Part shown: piece after piece, positions 9,429 to 17,903 of the stretch | How positions within the stretch are numbered: the stretch's first letter is position 1 | Layout of the letters: each line of letters starts with the position of its first letter | Source: JAGDMJ01 sp963809695 | Lineage (GTDB): Bacteria; Bacteroidota; Ignavibacteria; UBA10030; UBA6906 | NCBI GenBank assembly: GCA_963809695.1 | Contig: CAWEKI010000008.1 | Location: forward strand, 310,001-374,000 | Length of the DNA stretch: 64,000 bases | Reading direction: 5' to 3' | Translations under genes and position numbers: made by a program | Notes under the pieces: generated by a model | What the model saw: only the letters and a program-made list of their open reading frames with translations | The model's database searches: none | What the model was told of the DNA's origin: nothing

Positions 9429-9671
9429 ATGCTGACCCCGCGCCTGGTCAATCTGTACGGATACGTGTTTCTCGGCATTGTGGTGGCCATGCTGGCCCTT
9501 GTCTGGTTCCGGCTTGTTCCGCAGTCGGTTTATGTCCCGCTCTTTCTGGTTGCGCTTGTGCTCTATGGCATCCGGATAGCGATGCGTCTGTTACTGGAGA
9601 GACAGCGACGGTTGCAGGAGCGAGACAAGGCACAAGTTGTGGACTCAACAGAAGTGAAGAGGGACGAATAG
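9429..9671 (+). CDS. Small two-helix membrane protein
   Basis: An 80-residue protein with two hydrophobic segments (about 8-27 and 32-50), then a basic, charged tail (RQRRLQERDKAQ). I do not recognise a named family. The ATG at 9429 gives the most natural start just before the first helix; in-frame starts at 9375 (TTG) and 9378 (ATG) would add about 18 residues. It is divergent from the Ehr-like operon, with which it shares a short upstream region, and converges on the next gene. Confidence 0.55.
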   Translation: MLTPRLVNLYGYVFLGIVVAMLALVWFRLVPQSVYVPLFLVALVLYGIRIAMRLLLERQRRLQERDKAQVVDSTEVKRDE

Positions 9672-9674
9672 AGA

Positions 9675-9727
9675 CCCGGCCTGCCCGGTTGTCATCCTCA
9701 GGATGGATGGCAGCCGGGGAGGCCGGG
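9675..9727. terminator. Long inverted repeat between convergent genes
   Basis: An almost perfect hairpin of about 24 bp: arms starting CCCGGCCT and ending AGGCCGGG close on a GGATG/CATCC core with a tiny loop. It sits between two convergent genes (stops at 9671 and 9757), so a bidirectional terminator role is likely. No clear T-run follows on either side, so an ordinary intrinsic terminator is not proven. Confidence 0.5.
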
Positions 9728-9756
9728 CCGAGGGAGGTGCCTGACGATGCCGGTGG

Positions 9757-10107
9757 TCAGGCCTGTTTCTTTTTGGATGCAATGAAGTAGAAGAGAACCA
9801 GGCCGGCGCCCCCAAGAACAGCCATGAGGCCAGGGATCACGCCGTCGTTGAAAAAGAACTGGTCACGGAGCCAAATCCCGATCAGAACGGCGAGGCCGAT
9901 GCAGAAAAAGAGAATGCCCCACTTCAGCGAGGAGAGTGGATTTGCCGCTCTCCCTGACCGTTCGTACAAAGCCTTGAGGTCGGCAGGGTCCATCCCTTTG
10001 TCGATTATTGTCATTCGCTCCTTGTGCCGGGTCAGGATGATCCCGCCCCATACGGCCACAATGGAGATGAAAAACACAAGGGGGATAATTAGCTCAGTGC
10101 CGTGCAT
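9757..10107 (-). CDS. DUF6249-type small membrane protein
   Basis: A 116-residue protein with an N-terminal helix, a cytoplasmic segment RHKERMTIIDKGMDPADLKAL, and two further hydrophobic helices. The helix, ERMTIIDKGMDP segment, helix-helix layout is shared with small DUF6249-like proteins often encoded next to ECF sigma factors. The ATG ending at 10107 is chosen because a GGAGG ribosome binding site lies just upstream; the frame is open farther but lacks such support. It is divergent from the sigma factor gene and may belong to the same envelope-stress locus (inference). Confidence 0.65.
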   Translation of the reverse strand: MHGTELIIPLVFFISIVAVWGGIILTRHKERMTIIDKGMDPADLKALYERSGRAANPLSSLKWGILFFCIGLAVLIGIWLRDQFFFNDGVIPGLMAVLGGAGLVLFYFIASKKKQA

Positions 10108-10273
10108 AGATTCCTCCGTGATTGTTCGTGGTTGTTGCTCCTTCTGTGTTCTTAGACTACCGGCGGGAGGGAAATGTTTCACTCGTTCGCTGAAACAAAT
10201 AGATGCCGGGGGATGTCTAAGCCTATGGGCGGGGGAAGGTGATCTTGCAGCGCACCCTGAGTAGCCATCACCG

Positions 10274-10864
10274 GTGAATGCAGTGCCAAAAACAGAAGCG
10301 GAGATCATTGATGAGGTGCGTGCGGGCAACGTCCGCTCGTATGCGCTGCTTGTTGACCGGCACAAGGACCGCGCCATGACCCTGGCTCTCAGACTTACCG
10401 GGGACCACCGGGAAGCAGAGGAACTCGTTCAGGATGCCTTCGTCAAGGCATTCCGGAATCTGAGCCGGTTCAGGGGAGAGTCCCGGTTTGGGACGTGGTT
10501 CTACAGAATTGTGTACAATCTTTGCATGACACGGCTCCGGAGAAGGATGTCCGCCCCGCGACTGCTCGACATCACAGACGAGACCGTCCTGGACGCCCTG
10601 CCGGCCGAGGAGGAAAGCATCCCGTTTGACGAGCGCCTTGAGACCAGCGACCTTCTGAGGTTTCTCTCAACGGAGGTGGATGCACTTCCTCCACAGTACA
10701 AAAGCGCCGTGACGCTGTACTACGTGCAGGAGATGTCGTATGAGGAAATCGCGGGGGTGATGGAGATTCCTCTGGGTACGGTCAAGACCTGCCTGTTCCG
10801 GGGACGGAATTTGCTGAGAAAACGAATTGGCTTGCGGTTGAAGAAGGAGGTGAAAGTGGCATGA
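10274..10864 (+). CDS. ECF (RpoE-like) RNA polymerase sigma factor
   Basis: A 196-residue sigma-70 family ECF factor. Region 2 includes DHREAEELVQDAFVKAFRNLSRF and the DNA-melting FGTWFYRIVYNLCMTRLRR segment (residues about 45-95). Region 4 includes LPPQYKSAVTLYYVQEMSYE followed by the helix-turn-helix around IAGVMEIPLGTVKTCLFRGR (about 135-180). It starts with GTG at 10274. The stop overlaps the start of the next gene by 4 bases (ATGA), the standard arrangement for a sigma factor and its cognate anti-sigma factor. It probably reprograms transcription in response to an envelope signal; its target promoters are not evident here. Confidence 0.92.
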   Translation: MNAVPKTEAEIIDEVRAGNVRSYALLVDRHKDRAMTLALRLTGDHREAEELVQDAFVKAFRNLSRFRGESRFGTWFYRIVYNLCMTRLRRRMSAPRLLDITDETVLDALPAEEESIPFDERLETSDLLRFLSTEVDALPPQYKSAVTLYYVQEMSYEEIAGVMEIPLGTVKTCLFRGRNLLRKRIGLRLKKEVKVA

Positions 10865-11418
10865 CGGGACGGTCGATGCATTGTACGAGCGAGCAGATCC
10901 AAATGCTTCTTGACGGCCGGTTGGCGGGCGAGGAGCACGAGGTGGTCCTGAAGCACCTCCAGGAGTGTGCCCGTTGCATGGCGGCCTCCCGCGGTTTTGA
11001 ACAGCTGGACCGGGGTATGCATCAGCTGCCGGTTTCCCCGGCCGGCGTAGGATTCACCGAAAAAGTGATGGAGTCGATCACGCCATCGGGCCGCCTGTCC
11101 CTTGCGTTTCGCATCGTGGAGAACCTGGCCTATATGTTCGCGGCGCTGATCGTTACTGGTATCATTGCGGTGGTCTTTGTTGCCACCGGCGTGATAGACA
11201 GTGGTCAGGTTTCCGACGGACAGGGCCTCCTGAATACGTACGCGGGAGCCACAAGTGATTGGCTGGCCGGGGCATTGCATGGCGGCACCGCGTGGCTCGA
11301 GCGATACCTGCCGGCCAAAGGGGGTGCAAACATCATGCTTTTCGGAATCGGCGTGCTGGCGGCTCTGGCATTGTTGGACCATCTCCTGCACCGCCGGTTC
11401 GTGCAGCGGGCGCGTTGA
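10861..11418 (+). CDS. Zinc-finger anti-sigma factor, membrane anchored
   Basis: A 185-residue partner of the preceding sigma factor. The N-terminus has the zf-HC2/ZAS pattern: an early cysteine (HCTSEQ) and then HLQECARC (residues about 36-43). This domain normally binds the sigma factor in the cytoplasm. Two hydrophobic helices follow (about 95-120 and 158-178) with a short exposed segment between them, so the protein is membrane anchored. The 4-base overlap with the sigma gene indicates translational coupling. No intramembrane protease gene is nearby. Confidence 0.85.
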   Translation: MTGRSMHCTSEQIQMLLDGRLAGEEHEVVLKHLQECARCMAASRGFEQLDRGMHQLPVSPAGVGFTEKVMESITPSGRLSLAFRIVENLAYMFAALIVTGIIAVVFVATGVIDSGQVSDGQGLLNTYAGATSDWLAGALHGGTAWLERYLPAKGGANIMLFGIGVLAALALLDHLLHRRFVQRAR

Positions 11419-11421
11419 GCG

Positions 11422-11745
11422 CTACTTCGCAGCAGAAAGATAGCGGGCTTCCTCTTTCCCGATCACTTCCGACCAGTGCAGCGTGAATGCGGGAATATCA
11501 AGACGGTCGCCCGGCTTCATGGTCCACGCCTGTCGCTCAGTGTACACCTTCATTGTTCCCGACACGAGCACCACAAAATCGTCAAAGTCGTGCTTGTGCC
11601 GTCCGTACCGTGTGCCGGGCGGATCCACGCGCAATTCGCTTTCCATCCCTTCCCGTCTGAGAATCTCGGCAAGGTTTCGGGCATTGGCTTTTCCGGGCTC
11701 CAGGAGCCGGACAATATCCATTTCTAAGGTGCGGTTTCCAGACAT
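11422..11745 (-). CDS. Cupin-domain protein
   Basis: A 107-residue single-domain cupin. The first metal-binding motif is visible as GRHKHDFDDFVVLVSG and the second as the MKPGDRLDIPAFTLHWSEV region, placing the His/Glu/His-type ligands at about residues 50, 54-57 and 90. The substrate is unknown. Its start lies inside the 3' end of bshA (22-base overlap), so the two genes are co-transcribed. A role linked to thiol or metal homeostasis is possible from context only. Confidence 0.75.
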   Translation of the reverse strand: MSGNRTLEMDIVRLLEPGKANARNLAEILRREGMESELRVDPPGTRYGRHKHDFDDFVVLVSGTMKVYTERQAWTMKPGDRLDIPAFTLHWSEVIGKEEARYLSAAK

Positions 11746-12848
11746 TGGACGTAGTATGATTCGTATTCGTTGACGATGCGGTTCACATCAAAATTCTCGA
11801 CCGCGCGCTTCCGGCAGGCCGCCATGAAGAGCGCATGCTTTACGTCATTACTCAGCAGTTCGATCGCGTAACGTGACATCCTGTCGATGTCCCCGATTTC
11901 CGCGATGTATCCGGTCTCTCCATGTACCTGCAGCTCGGGCAGCCCTCCCACGCTGGAAGACACCACAGGCACCTCGCACGCCATTGCCTCCAGGGCGGAA
12001 AGCCCGAAACTCTCCGATTGGCTGGGCATCAACATCAGGTCCGACGCGGACAGGAGAGGCACGAGCTGTATTTGTTTTCCGAGGAAGCGAACCTGGTTCT
12101 GAAGCCCGAGCTCCCGGACCAGGATTTCGCAATTGGAGCGGTCCGGCCCGTCTCCCACGAGAAGCAATTTCGACGGCACCTTTTTCTGAACCTCATGGAA
12201 GACGCGGATGACGTCGGGGACGCGCTTGACGGGACGGAAGTTGGAAACATGAATCAGAATCTTCTCCTGCTTTGGCGCGAACCGCTCGCGCACGTCGTCA
12301 GATGGAATCCTGCGGTACTTGGCGGTCTCGACGAAATTCGGGATCACCGTGATTTCTTTGTCGATGCCGTAGTTCGTCGTGGTTTTTTCCCGCAGAAAGC
12401 GTGACACCGCCGTCACGCCATCGCTCTGTTCGATGCTGAATTTCATCACCGGCAGAAAGCTTGGTTCAAGTCCGACAAGCGTGATGTCCGTCCCATGCAG
12501 CGTTGTGATGACCTTGAGCTCTTCTTTGAGGATCTTCCGTGCGAGATATGCGCTGATCGCGTGCGGAATGGCGTAGTGCGCATGGACAAGATCCAGTTTT
12601 TCAAAGCGTGCCACTTCGACGATTTTGCTCGCCAGGGCGGGCGTGTACAGGGGGAACTCGAACACAGGGTAGCTGGTCATCTCCACTTCATGAAAGTAGA
12701 CGTTGCCCTGGAACCCGTCCAGCCGCATGGGAAGTGCGTAACTGATGAAGTGGATCTGGTGTCCCCTCCCGGCGAGCGCCTTGCCGAGTTCCGTGGCGAC
12801 CACGCCGCTCCCCCCGTACGTTGGATAACAGACGATACCTATTCTCAT
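11724..12848 (-). CDS. bshA: N-acetyl-alpha-D-glucosaminyl L-malate synthase BshA
   Basis: A GT4-family retaining glycosyltransferase that joins UDP-GlcNAc and L-malate, the first step of bacillithiol synthesis. The 374-residue sequence starts MRIGIVCYPTYGGSGVVATE, contains the HAHYAIPHAISAYLA segment and the THGTDITLVG motif typical of BshA, and has the C-terminal nucleotide-sugar motif SESFGLSALEAMACEVPVV. The ATG ending at 12848 is chosen because homology begins there; the frame stays open 20 codons farther. The gene is divergent from the YigZ-like gene and is followed by a cupin. Bacillithiol would be the cell's low-molecular-weight thiol. Confidence 0.92.
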   Translation of the reverse strand: MRIGIVCYPTYGGSGVVATELGKALAGRGHQIHFISYALPMRLDGFQGNVYFHEVEMTSYPVFEFPLYTPALASKIVEVARFEKLDLVHAHYAIPHAISAYLARKILKEELKVITTLHGTDITLVGLEPSFLPVMKFSIEQSDGVTAVSRFLREKTTTNYGIDKEITVIPNFVETAKYRRIPSDDVRERFAPKQEKILIHVSNFRPVKRVPDVIRVFHEVQKKVPSKLLLVGDGPDRSNCEILVRELGLQNQVRFLGKQIQLVPLLSASDLMLMPSQSESFGLSALEAMACEVPVVSSSVGGLPELQVHGETGYIAEIGDIDRMSRYAIELLSNDVKHALFMAACRKRAVENFDVNRIVNEYESYYVQCLETAP

Positions 12849-12964
12849 CTGGATATTTCTCCGATTCGGCGCAAGATACGGAAGCGGCACCAAAGCTGCA
12901 AGAAGCATTGCATGATGCCGGAAAAAGATTTATGTTATACGGCAGACCAAGGGGATTTCCCAAC

Positions 12965-13567
12965 GTGGCGCCAGATCATTACCGCTCCATCCGCACCCAA
13001 GCACGCTTTGAAACAAAAGTCCAGGGCTCCAGGTTCATTGGGATCTCCATTCCTGTCCGGACCAGGGAAGACGCCATCGCCTCGCTCAAGACCATCAGGA
13101 AGGAATTCTTCGACGCGACCCATCATTGCTACGCCTACCGCCTGGGTGCCGGGGGAGAACAGTTCCGCTCCAGCGATGACGGGGAGCCGGGTGGGACAGG
13201 AGGGCGCCCGATCCTTGCGGCGATCGACCGGAACGGGATGAGCGACATCATGGTGGTGGTCGTGCGCTATTTCGGCGGGACCAAACTGGGCATTCCCGGC
13301 CTGGGAAGAGCCTACGGGCAGGCTGCAGAGGCGGTGCTCGAGTCCTCTGAACCGCTGGAGCGCTTCACCACCGACCGGTTTACGGCCACCTTTCCCCACG
13401 ACCAGACGCACCCGGTGATGCATGTGATCTCGGAGTCAGGCGCGAAGATCATCGAGACGTCGTACGACGAAGAGGTCCATCTCATGATCGAAGTTCGCAC
13501 GTCCCTGGCGGAGAAAGTGCGCCAGCTGCTCGTGGAGCGGACGGGCGGAAACGTCCGGATACACTGA
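12965..13567 (+). CDS. YigZ/IMPACT family protein
   Basis: A UPF0029/IMPACT-family protein. The N-terminal domain shows KVQGSRFIGISIPV, the THHCYAYRLG motif, SDDGEPGGTGGRPIL, and VVVVRYFGGTKLGIPGLGRAY, which together define the family. The C-terminal DUF1949-like domain runs from about residue 130. Relatives bind RNA or act as translation-linked regulators; the precise role is not known. I use GTG at 12965 because homology to the family begins almost at once and an AAGGGG sequence lies upstream; an ATG at 12932 would add 11 residues. Length from the GTG is 200 residues, normal for the family. Confidence 0.85.
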   Translation: MAPDHYRSIRTQARFETKVQGSRFIGISIPVRTREDAIASLKTIRKEFFDATHHCYAYRLGAGGEQFRSSDDGEPGGTGGRPILAAIDRNGMSDIMVVVVRYFGGTKLGIPGLGRAYGQAAEAVLESSEPLERFTTDRFTATFPHDQTHPVMHVISESGAKIIETSYDEEVHLMIEVRTSLAEKVRQLLVERTGGNVRIH

Positions 13568-13574
13568 GGCGAAA

Positions 13575-13606
13575 CCCGGCGCGGCACCTCACGCCGGCTG
13601 CTTTTT
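13575..13606 (+). terminator. Probable intrinsic terminator after the YigZ-like gene
   Basis: CCGGCG (13576-13581) pairs with CGCCGG (13592-13597) across a 10-base loop, followed by TTTTT at 13602-13606. It lies just after the YigZ-like stop codon and overlaps the end of convergent ackA, so it would terminate the plus-strand transcript. Confidence 0.5.
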
Positions 13607-14803
13607 CATCTGCGTTACGATGTGCATCGTATCGAGCGCAATCACGAGCTCTTCATTAGTCGGAATGACCAGGACAGTGGTCCTGGATCCGTCCGCGGTG
13701 ATGGCCTTCTCTTTCTCCTTCGATTCATTCCTCGCCGGGTCAAAACTGATGCCAAAGAACTCCATGTTCTCGCAGCACGCCTTGCGGATGAGCGTGCTGT
13801 TCTCTCCGATGCCGCCTGTGAAGACCACGGCATCCACCCCCCCCATTGCAGCAACATAGGCGCCGATGTACTTTTTCACCCGGTAGGAGAACACATCAAA
13901 TGCGTAGGTCGCCTTCTTGTCGCCGTTCTTCATCTCGGTCTCTATCTCCCTCATGTCGCTGCTGATGCCGGATATCCCCTGGAGACCACTGTGCTTGTTC
14001 AGCAGCGTCGTCGCTTCGCCGAGGGACAGCCCTTCCTTGCCCATGATGAACAGAATGACCGATGGGTCGAGATCGCCGCATCGGGTTCCCATGAGAAGCC
14101 CTTCGAGCGGCGTGAATCCCATGCTCGTGTCTACCGAGACGCCATGATCCACCGCAGCCATGCTGCATCCGTTGCCGAGGTGGACGGTGACGATCTTCAG
14201 CGCGCTGATATCCCGGTTCAGAAGGACGGCGGCTCGTTCCGAGACAAATCGATGGGAGCTCCCGTGAAATCCATAACGCCGGATCTTATACTGGGAATAG
14301 AGCGAATAGGGAATCCCGTAGAGATAGGAGCGCTTCGGCATCCGGGAGTGAAAGGACGTGTCGAAAACAGCCACCTGCAGCGTGCCAGGCAGATTCACCT
14401 CGCAGGCGGCAATGCCCCGCAGATTGTGGGGATTGTGCAGCGGCGCCAGTTCAATGTTCTCCCGGAGCGTGCGGATGACTTCGTCCGTGATGAGGACGGA
14501 GGCGGAGAATGTCTCCCCTCCATGCACCACGCGGTGGCCGATGGCGTGGATGTCCGACTTGTCGTTGATGACGCCATGGTTACGGCTGAGCAACACGGCC
14601 AGGATATATTCAATGGCGATCGTGTGATCGACGATCTCGCCGACGATCCTGATCTCGTCGCCGTCATGACGCTGGTTTGTCAGTGTTGCACCGCTCATCC
14701 CGATGCGGTCGACACTTCCCTTGGTCAGGGTCTTCTGTGCCTCGGATTCAATCAGCTGATATTTTACCGAAGAGCTGCCACAGTTCAACACGAGGATATT
14801 CAT
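13589..14803 (-). CDS. ackA: Acetate kinase
   Basis: Interconverts acetyl phosphate plus ADP with acetate plus ATP in the cytoplasm. The 404-residue protein starts with the signature MNILVLNCGSSSVKYQL and contains the GHRVVHGGE motif, the active-site region IPYSLYSQYKIRRYGFHGSS, GNGCSMAAVDHGVSVDTSMG and VFTGGIGENS, all as in ASKHA-fold acetate kinases. No phosphotransacetylase gene is visible in the window. The start overlaps the stop of the upstream dehydrogenase gene by 4 bases, so the two are translationally coupled, consistent with a role in acyl-CoA fermentation or overflow. Confidence 0.95.
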   Translation of the reverse strand: MNILVLNCGSSSVKYQLIESEAQKTLTKGSVDRIGMSGATLTNQRHDGDEIRIVGEIVDHTIAIEYILAVLLSRNHGVINDKSDIHAIGHRVVHGGETFSASVLITDEVIRTLRENIELAPLHNPHNLRGIAACEVNLPGTLQVAVFDTSFHSRMPKRSYLYGIPYSLYSQYKIRRYGFHGSSHRFVSERAAVLLNRDISALKIVTVHLGNGCSMAAVDHGVSVDTSMGFTPLEGLLMGTRCGDLDPSVILFIMGKEGLSLGEATTLLNKHSGLQGISGISSDMREIETEMKNGDKKATYAFDVFSYRVKKYIGAYVAAMGGVDAVVFTGGIGENSTLIRKACCENMEFFGISFDPARNESKEKEKAITADGSRTTVLVIPTNEELVIALDTMHIVTQMKKQPA

Positions 14804-15732
14804 ATGCGTTTGCCGTCGTCATTGTATTTAAAAAAACCCTCACCGACCTTCTTGCCCAGCCTTCGTTCGCGGACCATGCGGCGAAGCAAAGGACATGGGC
14901 GGTAGCGCGGTTCGCCGAGCTCATGGTACAGCGTTTCCATCCACGCCAATACTTCATCCAGCCCCATGGCATCAGCCATCTCAAGCGGCCCCGCCTGCAT
15001 GTTGTATCCAAGCTTCATTGCGGTGTCAATGTCCTCCGCCCGGGCAATGCCTTCCATCAGCACATGCATTGCCTCGTTCAGCATGGGAAGAATGGTCCGC
15101 GTGGTGATGAACCCCGGGTATTCAAAGACTTCGACGGGGGTCTTGCCGATCCGCTCGGCAAACGCCTGGACGAGCGCAAAGGTCTCGTCGGATGTTTTCA
15201 TCCCCCGCACGATTTCGACCAGCGGCACCTGGGGCACGGGATTCAAGAAATGCATCCCGATGATACGGTCGGACCGCTTGCTGAATTGTGCCAGCTTGGA
15301 CAGGCTCAGGGTCGCTGTGTTGGAGATGAACACCGCATCTTCCTTCCCCACAGAATAAAAGGTCTCGATCAGCTTCCTCTTCAGTTCAAAATCCTCATCG
15401 ACAGCCTCGATGATGATATCGCACTCTTTCAGTTCCGTAATGTCCGTCGTACCACGAATGCGCGAAAGGATGGCACGCTTGTCGGCGGTGGTCTTTGCCC
15501 ACCGCTTGATCTCGTTGTCGATGGCGCGGCTCAGGCTCTCGAGCCCGTTCTTGAGGGCCGCCTCGTTCTTCTCCGTAGTGATGACTTCAATGCCTGCCGT
15601 CGCTATCGTCTCGGCAATCCCCTGCCCCATAACACCCAGCCCGATGACGCCCACGGTTTGAAACGTGTCATCGGCTTTTCGCTGGGAAATGAGGGGTGAT
15701 TGCAGATCCTCAAATTTTAATTTTTCAGCCAT
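14800..15732 (-). CDS. 3-hydroxyacyl-CoA dehydrogenase (3-hydroxybutyryl-CoA type)
   Basis: A 310-residue NAD-dependent dehydrogenase of the PaaH/Hbd family. The Rossmann motif GVIGLGVMGQGIAETIA is at about residues 28-44. The catalytic region is visible as SNTATLSLSKLAQ, GMHFLNPVP (with the catalytic His) and the C-terminal domain with GFITTRTILPMLNEAM. Start at the ATG ending at 15732 is chosen because the upstream frame codes no recognisable sequence. It would oxidise 3-hydroxybutyryl-CoA or reduce acetoacetyl-CoA. It is coupled to ackA downstream. Confidence 0.9.
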   Translation of the reverse strand: MAEKLKFEDLQSPLISQRKADDTFQTVGVIGLGVMGQGIAETIATAGIEVITTEKNEAALKNGLESLSRAIDNEIKRWAKTTADKRAILSRIRGTTDITELKECDIIIEAVDEDFELKRKLIETFYSVGKEDAVFISNTATLSLSKLAQFSKRSDRIIGMHFLNPVPQVPLVEIVRGMKTSDETFALVQAFAERIGKTPVEVFEYPGFITTRTILPMLNEAMHVLMEGIARAEDIDTAMKLGYNMQAGPLEMADAMGLDEVLAWMETLYHELGEPRYRPCPLLRRMVRERRLGKKVGEGFFKYNDDGKRI

Positions 15733-15802
15733 GATGCAGGTTCCTTTTTCGATCGATGTCAAAGCCGTGTGGCCTGAATGCCTGGAATGCGGGGCCGGAT
15801 GC

Positions 15803-16441
15803 CTACACCCGAAGATGCATGGCGGCGCTGACGGACTCCAGGAGAACGAGATTGAAGAGAGCTGAGATGATCCAGGCGGTGGCTGTAACGAGGCCCGCCT
15901 TGAGCTTCGAAAAGCCAAAAAGGGCCATAATACCGGCGGTCAACACAGCCACATACCATAATGTAAAAATTTTTGGGCTGGTAAGCAAAGCAAACGTGCC
16001 GATGCCATCGGAATTGCCGCCGCTTCCGAGCAGCGTCATGGCAAGGGACGCACATCCGCCGATCAGGTTGAAGACTTCGGCGTGGATTTCGAGGGCCAGG
16101 ACCTGCGTAAACCGCGCGCGCACCGGCGGGTCGAATGCCGCGCAAAGCAGGAAGAGAAAAAAAGCAAACGCCCCCATGCCGGCGATCTGCCGGAAAGGGA
16201 GGAAAACGACCCGAAGCACAAGCTCGCCGTCCAGGACGGAGCGCGCCCATGCGCGGTCACCTGCCGTTGCGGTCGCGGGGAATGCCGCGAGCGTCGACTC
16301 CACGAGATGGGATTGCGATGCGAGGCGAAGCACCACCAGGCCCGCAGCAATCACGAAAAATGTTCCAAGCCAGCGAGGCGACTGCCGAAGTTTCTCCGCC
16401 GCGCGGAGCGGGTGCAGGATGATCAGCCAGAGCGTTGGCAT
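15803..16441 (-). CDS. Yip1-domain membrane protein
   Basis: A 212-residue integral membrane protein with about five to six hydrophobic helices and the MPTLWLIILHPLRAAEKLRQ opening typical of bacterial Yip1-family proteins (an amphipathic helix before the first membrane span). Function in bacteria is not established. It lies 26 bases downstream of an ABC ATPase gene on the same strand and could be part of that transporter operon. Confidence 0.65.
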   Translation of the reverse strand: MPTLWLIILHPLRAAEKLRQSPRWLGTFFVIAAGLVVLRLASQSHLVESTLAAFPATATAGDRAWARSVLDGELVLRVVFLPFRQIAGMGAFAFFLFLLCAAFDPPVRARFTQVLALEIHAEVFNLIGGCASLAMTLLGSGGNSDGIGTFALLTSPKIFTLWYVAVLTAGIMALFGFSKLKAGLVTATAWIISALFNLVLLESVSAAMHLRV

Positions 16442-16467
16442 ATGAGGGCGTGTGGCGGCATTGACCT

Positions 16468-17259
16468 TTAAAAGTATGACAGACGCTTTTTGGGAGTGCG
16501 CGAGGAGACCAGATCGATGAACAACTCTTCCAACGTTTGCTCCTCGACGTTGCCCTGGGCCCGTCTGTGTGCACGCCTCTTCACGTCGCCTGTTCTTCCC
16601 TGAAGGATAACCCGCCCGTGGTGAATCACGGCGATGTGCGAGCAGAGCTTTTCAATGGTGGCCAGGACGTGCGATGTGATCATAACCGTCATGCCGCGCT
16701 CGACCATCATCATCAACGCATCCTTGATGGAGCTGGCTGCCAGGGCATCGATACCTTCGAAAGGCTCATCGAGAATAAGCATGCGTGGCTTATGGATAAC
16801 CGCGGCTGCCAGCGAAATCTTTTTCTTCATTCCCGTCGAAAACGTGCGGATAAGTTCGCCACGTTTTCCGGAGAGGTCAAAGAATTCGAGAAGCTCGTCG
16901 CTGCGGTGATCCGCATCGTACGGGCTCAAACCATACATCAATCCCACAAACCGGAGATATTCCAAGGGATCCATCCAGTCAAAATAGAGCGGCTCGTCCA
17001 GGACACATCCCAACCCGCGCTTGTATTCCGGGTCCCCGGACTGAACCTCCTTGCCGGAAACCTTGATGGTCCCGGAATCGGGGGCAAGCAAACCCGCGAT
17101 GATCCGGATGGTTGTTGTCTTTCCCGCGCCATTCAGCCCAATGAAGCCGGTGACGCTTCCCTCATCCGCGCGGAGCGACACCCCCCGCAGGACCTGTTCC
17201 CCGCCGGGGTAGCTCTTGGTGACACTGTCGATTTCGAGGATGCCTACCGGGCTGTGCAT
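16468..17259 (-). CDS. ABC transporter ATP-binding protein
   Basis: A 263-residue ABC-2-type ATPase. Walker A GLNGAGKTTT is at about 41-50, the signature region FSTGMKKKISLAAAV at about 135, Walker B MLILDEPFEGID at about 155, and the H-loop TSHVL at about 190. The ATG ending at 17259 starts at the expected distance before Walker A. It overlaps the upstream permease gene by 16 bases. It presumably powers the two permeases encoded just upstream. The substrate is unknown. Confidence 0.88.
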   Translation of the reverse strand: MHSPVGILEIDSVTKSYPGGEQVLRGVSLRADEGSVTGFIGLNGAGKTTTIRIIAGLLAPDSGTIKVSGKEVQSGDPEYKRGLGCVLDEPLYFDWMDPLEYLRFVGLMYGLSPYDADHRSDELLEFFDLSGKRGELIRTFSTGMKKKISLAAAVIHKPRMLILDEPFEGIDALAASSIKDALMMMVERGMTVMITSHVLATIEKLCSHIAVIHHGRVILQGRTGDVKRRAHRRAQGNVEEQTLEELFIDLVSSRTPKKRLSYF

Positions 17260-17903
17260 AAGGCGCCTCTTGAGTCTGTGACACGACGTGCCGTCTCTCT
17301 GACGGAGCGGTGCAACCAGAAATACGCTCCCGCGCCGATGTAGAGCACACAGAACACGGGAGCCCCGGCGGCCTCCACCAGCACGAGGTAGGGAATGGAA
17401 AGGACCGCAACGATACAGGCCATAATGAGGCCGCCGGCCAGGTCGTCCAGTTGCCATCCCAGGTGCCGCCGCGGATGCTGCAGGGACTGAAGGTTCCCTG
17501 CGTGCAGGAGCGGGAAAACCACCGAGCCAAGATAAAGACCCGCCTTTCCGATGCTGTCCGCCGGCGTGATATCGGGGTAAAAGTAGAGTACAAGGATGCT
17601 GAGCATCGGAAAACAGATCAGGGTTATCAGAATCGTCGAGAGGTTCTTTGCCAGCACAATCTGCTCCCAGGGGAGCGGCAGGACCGAGAGTGCCTCGAAT
17701 TCATTGGACGCACGAAAGAAGATATTGCAGTATTGGGGCTCCAGGCCAATGAAGAGAGCGGCGAAGATCGGGACGAAAGGAGATGGCATTTGCCCCCAGA
17801 GTGCCAGCCAGATTGCCGGAATGATGAGGACGACAAGCCTCAGGTTCCATGGCAGAGAAAAGAATCTGCGAAATTCGACACCGATCAGCGCCCGGACCCT
17901 CAT
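17244..17903 (-). CDS. ABC-2-type membrane permease
   Basis: A 219-residue membrane protein with about five to six hydrophobic helices. A conserved-looking segment, ASNEFEALSVLPLPWEQIVLAKN, resembles the cytoplasmic loop after helix 2 of ABC exporters that act with ATPases such as the next gene. The start at 17903 overlaps the previous gene's stop by 4 bases. The C-terminus is arginine rich and overlaps the ATPase gene start. The hydrophobic pattern weakens after about residue 140, so the C-terminal part may be degenerate or misread. Confidence 0.65.
   Translation of the reverse strand: MRVRALIGVEFRRFFSLPWNLRLVVLIIPAIWLALWGQMPSPFVPIFAALFIGLEPQYCNIFFRASNEFEALSVLPLPWEQIVLAKNLSTILITLICFPMLSILVLYFYPDITPADSIGKAGLYLGSVVFPLLHAGNLQSLQHPRRHLGWQLDDLAGGLIMACIVAVLSIPYLVLVEAAGAPVFCVLYIGAGAYFWLHRSVRETARRVTDSRGALCTAR

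Noticed and set aside
13622..14905. 427-residue open frame on the plus strand opposite ackA
   Set aside because: It is antisense to a fully conserved acetate kinase and has the composition of a shadow frame with no recognisable family features.
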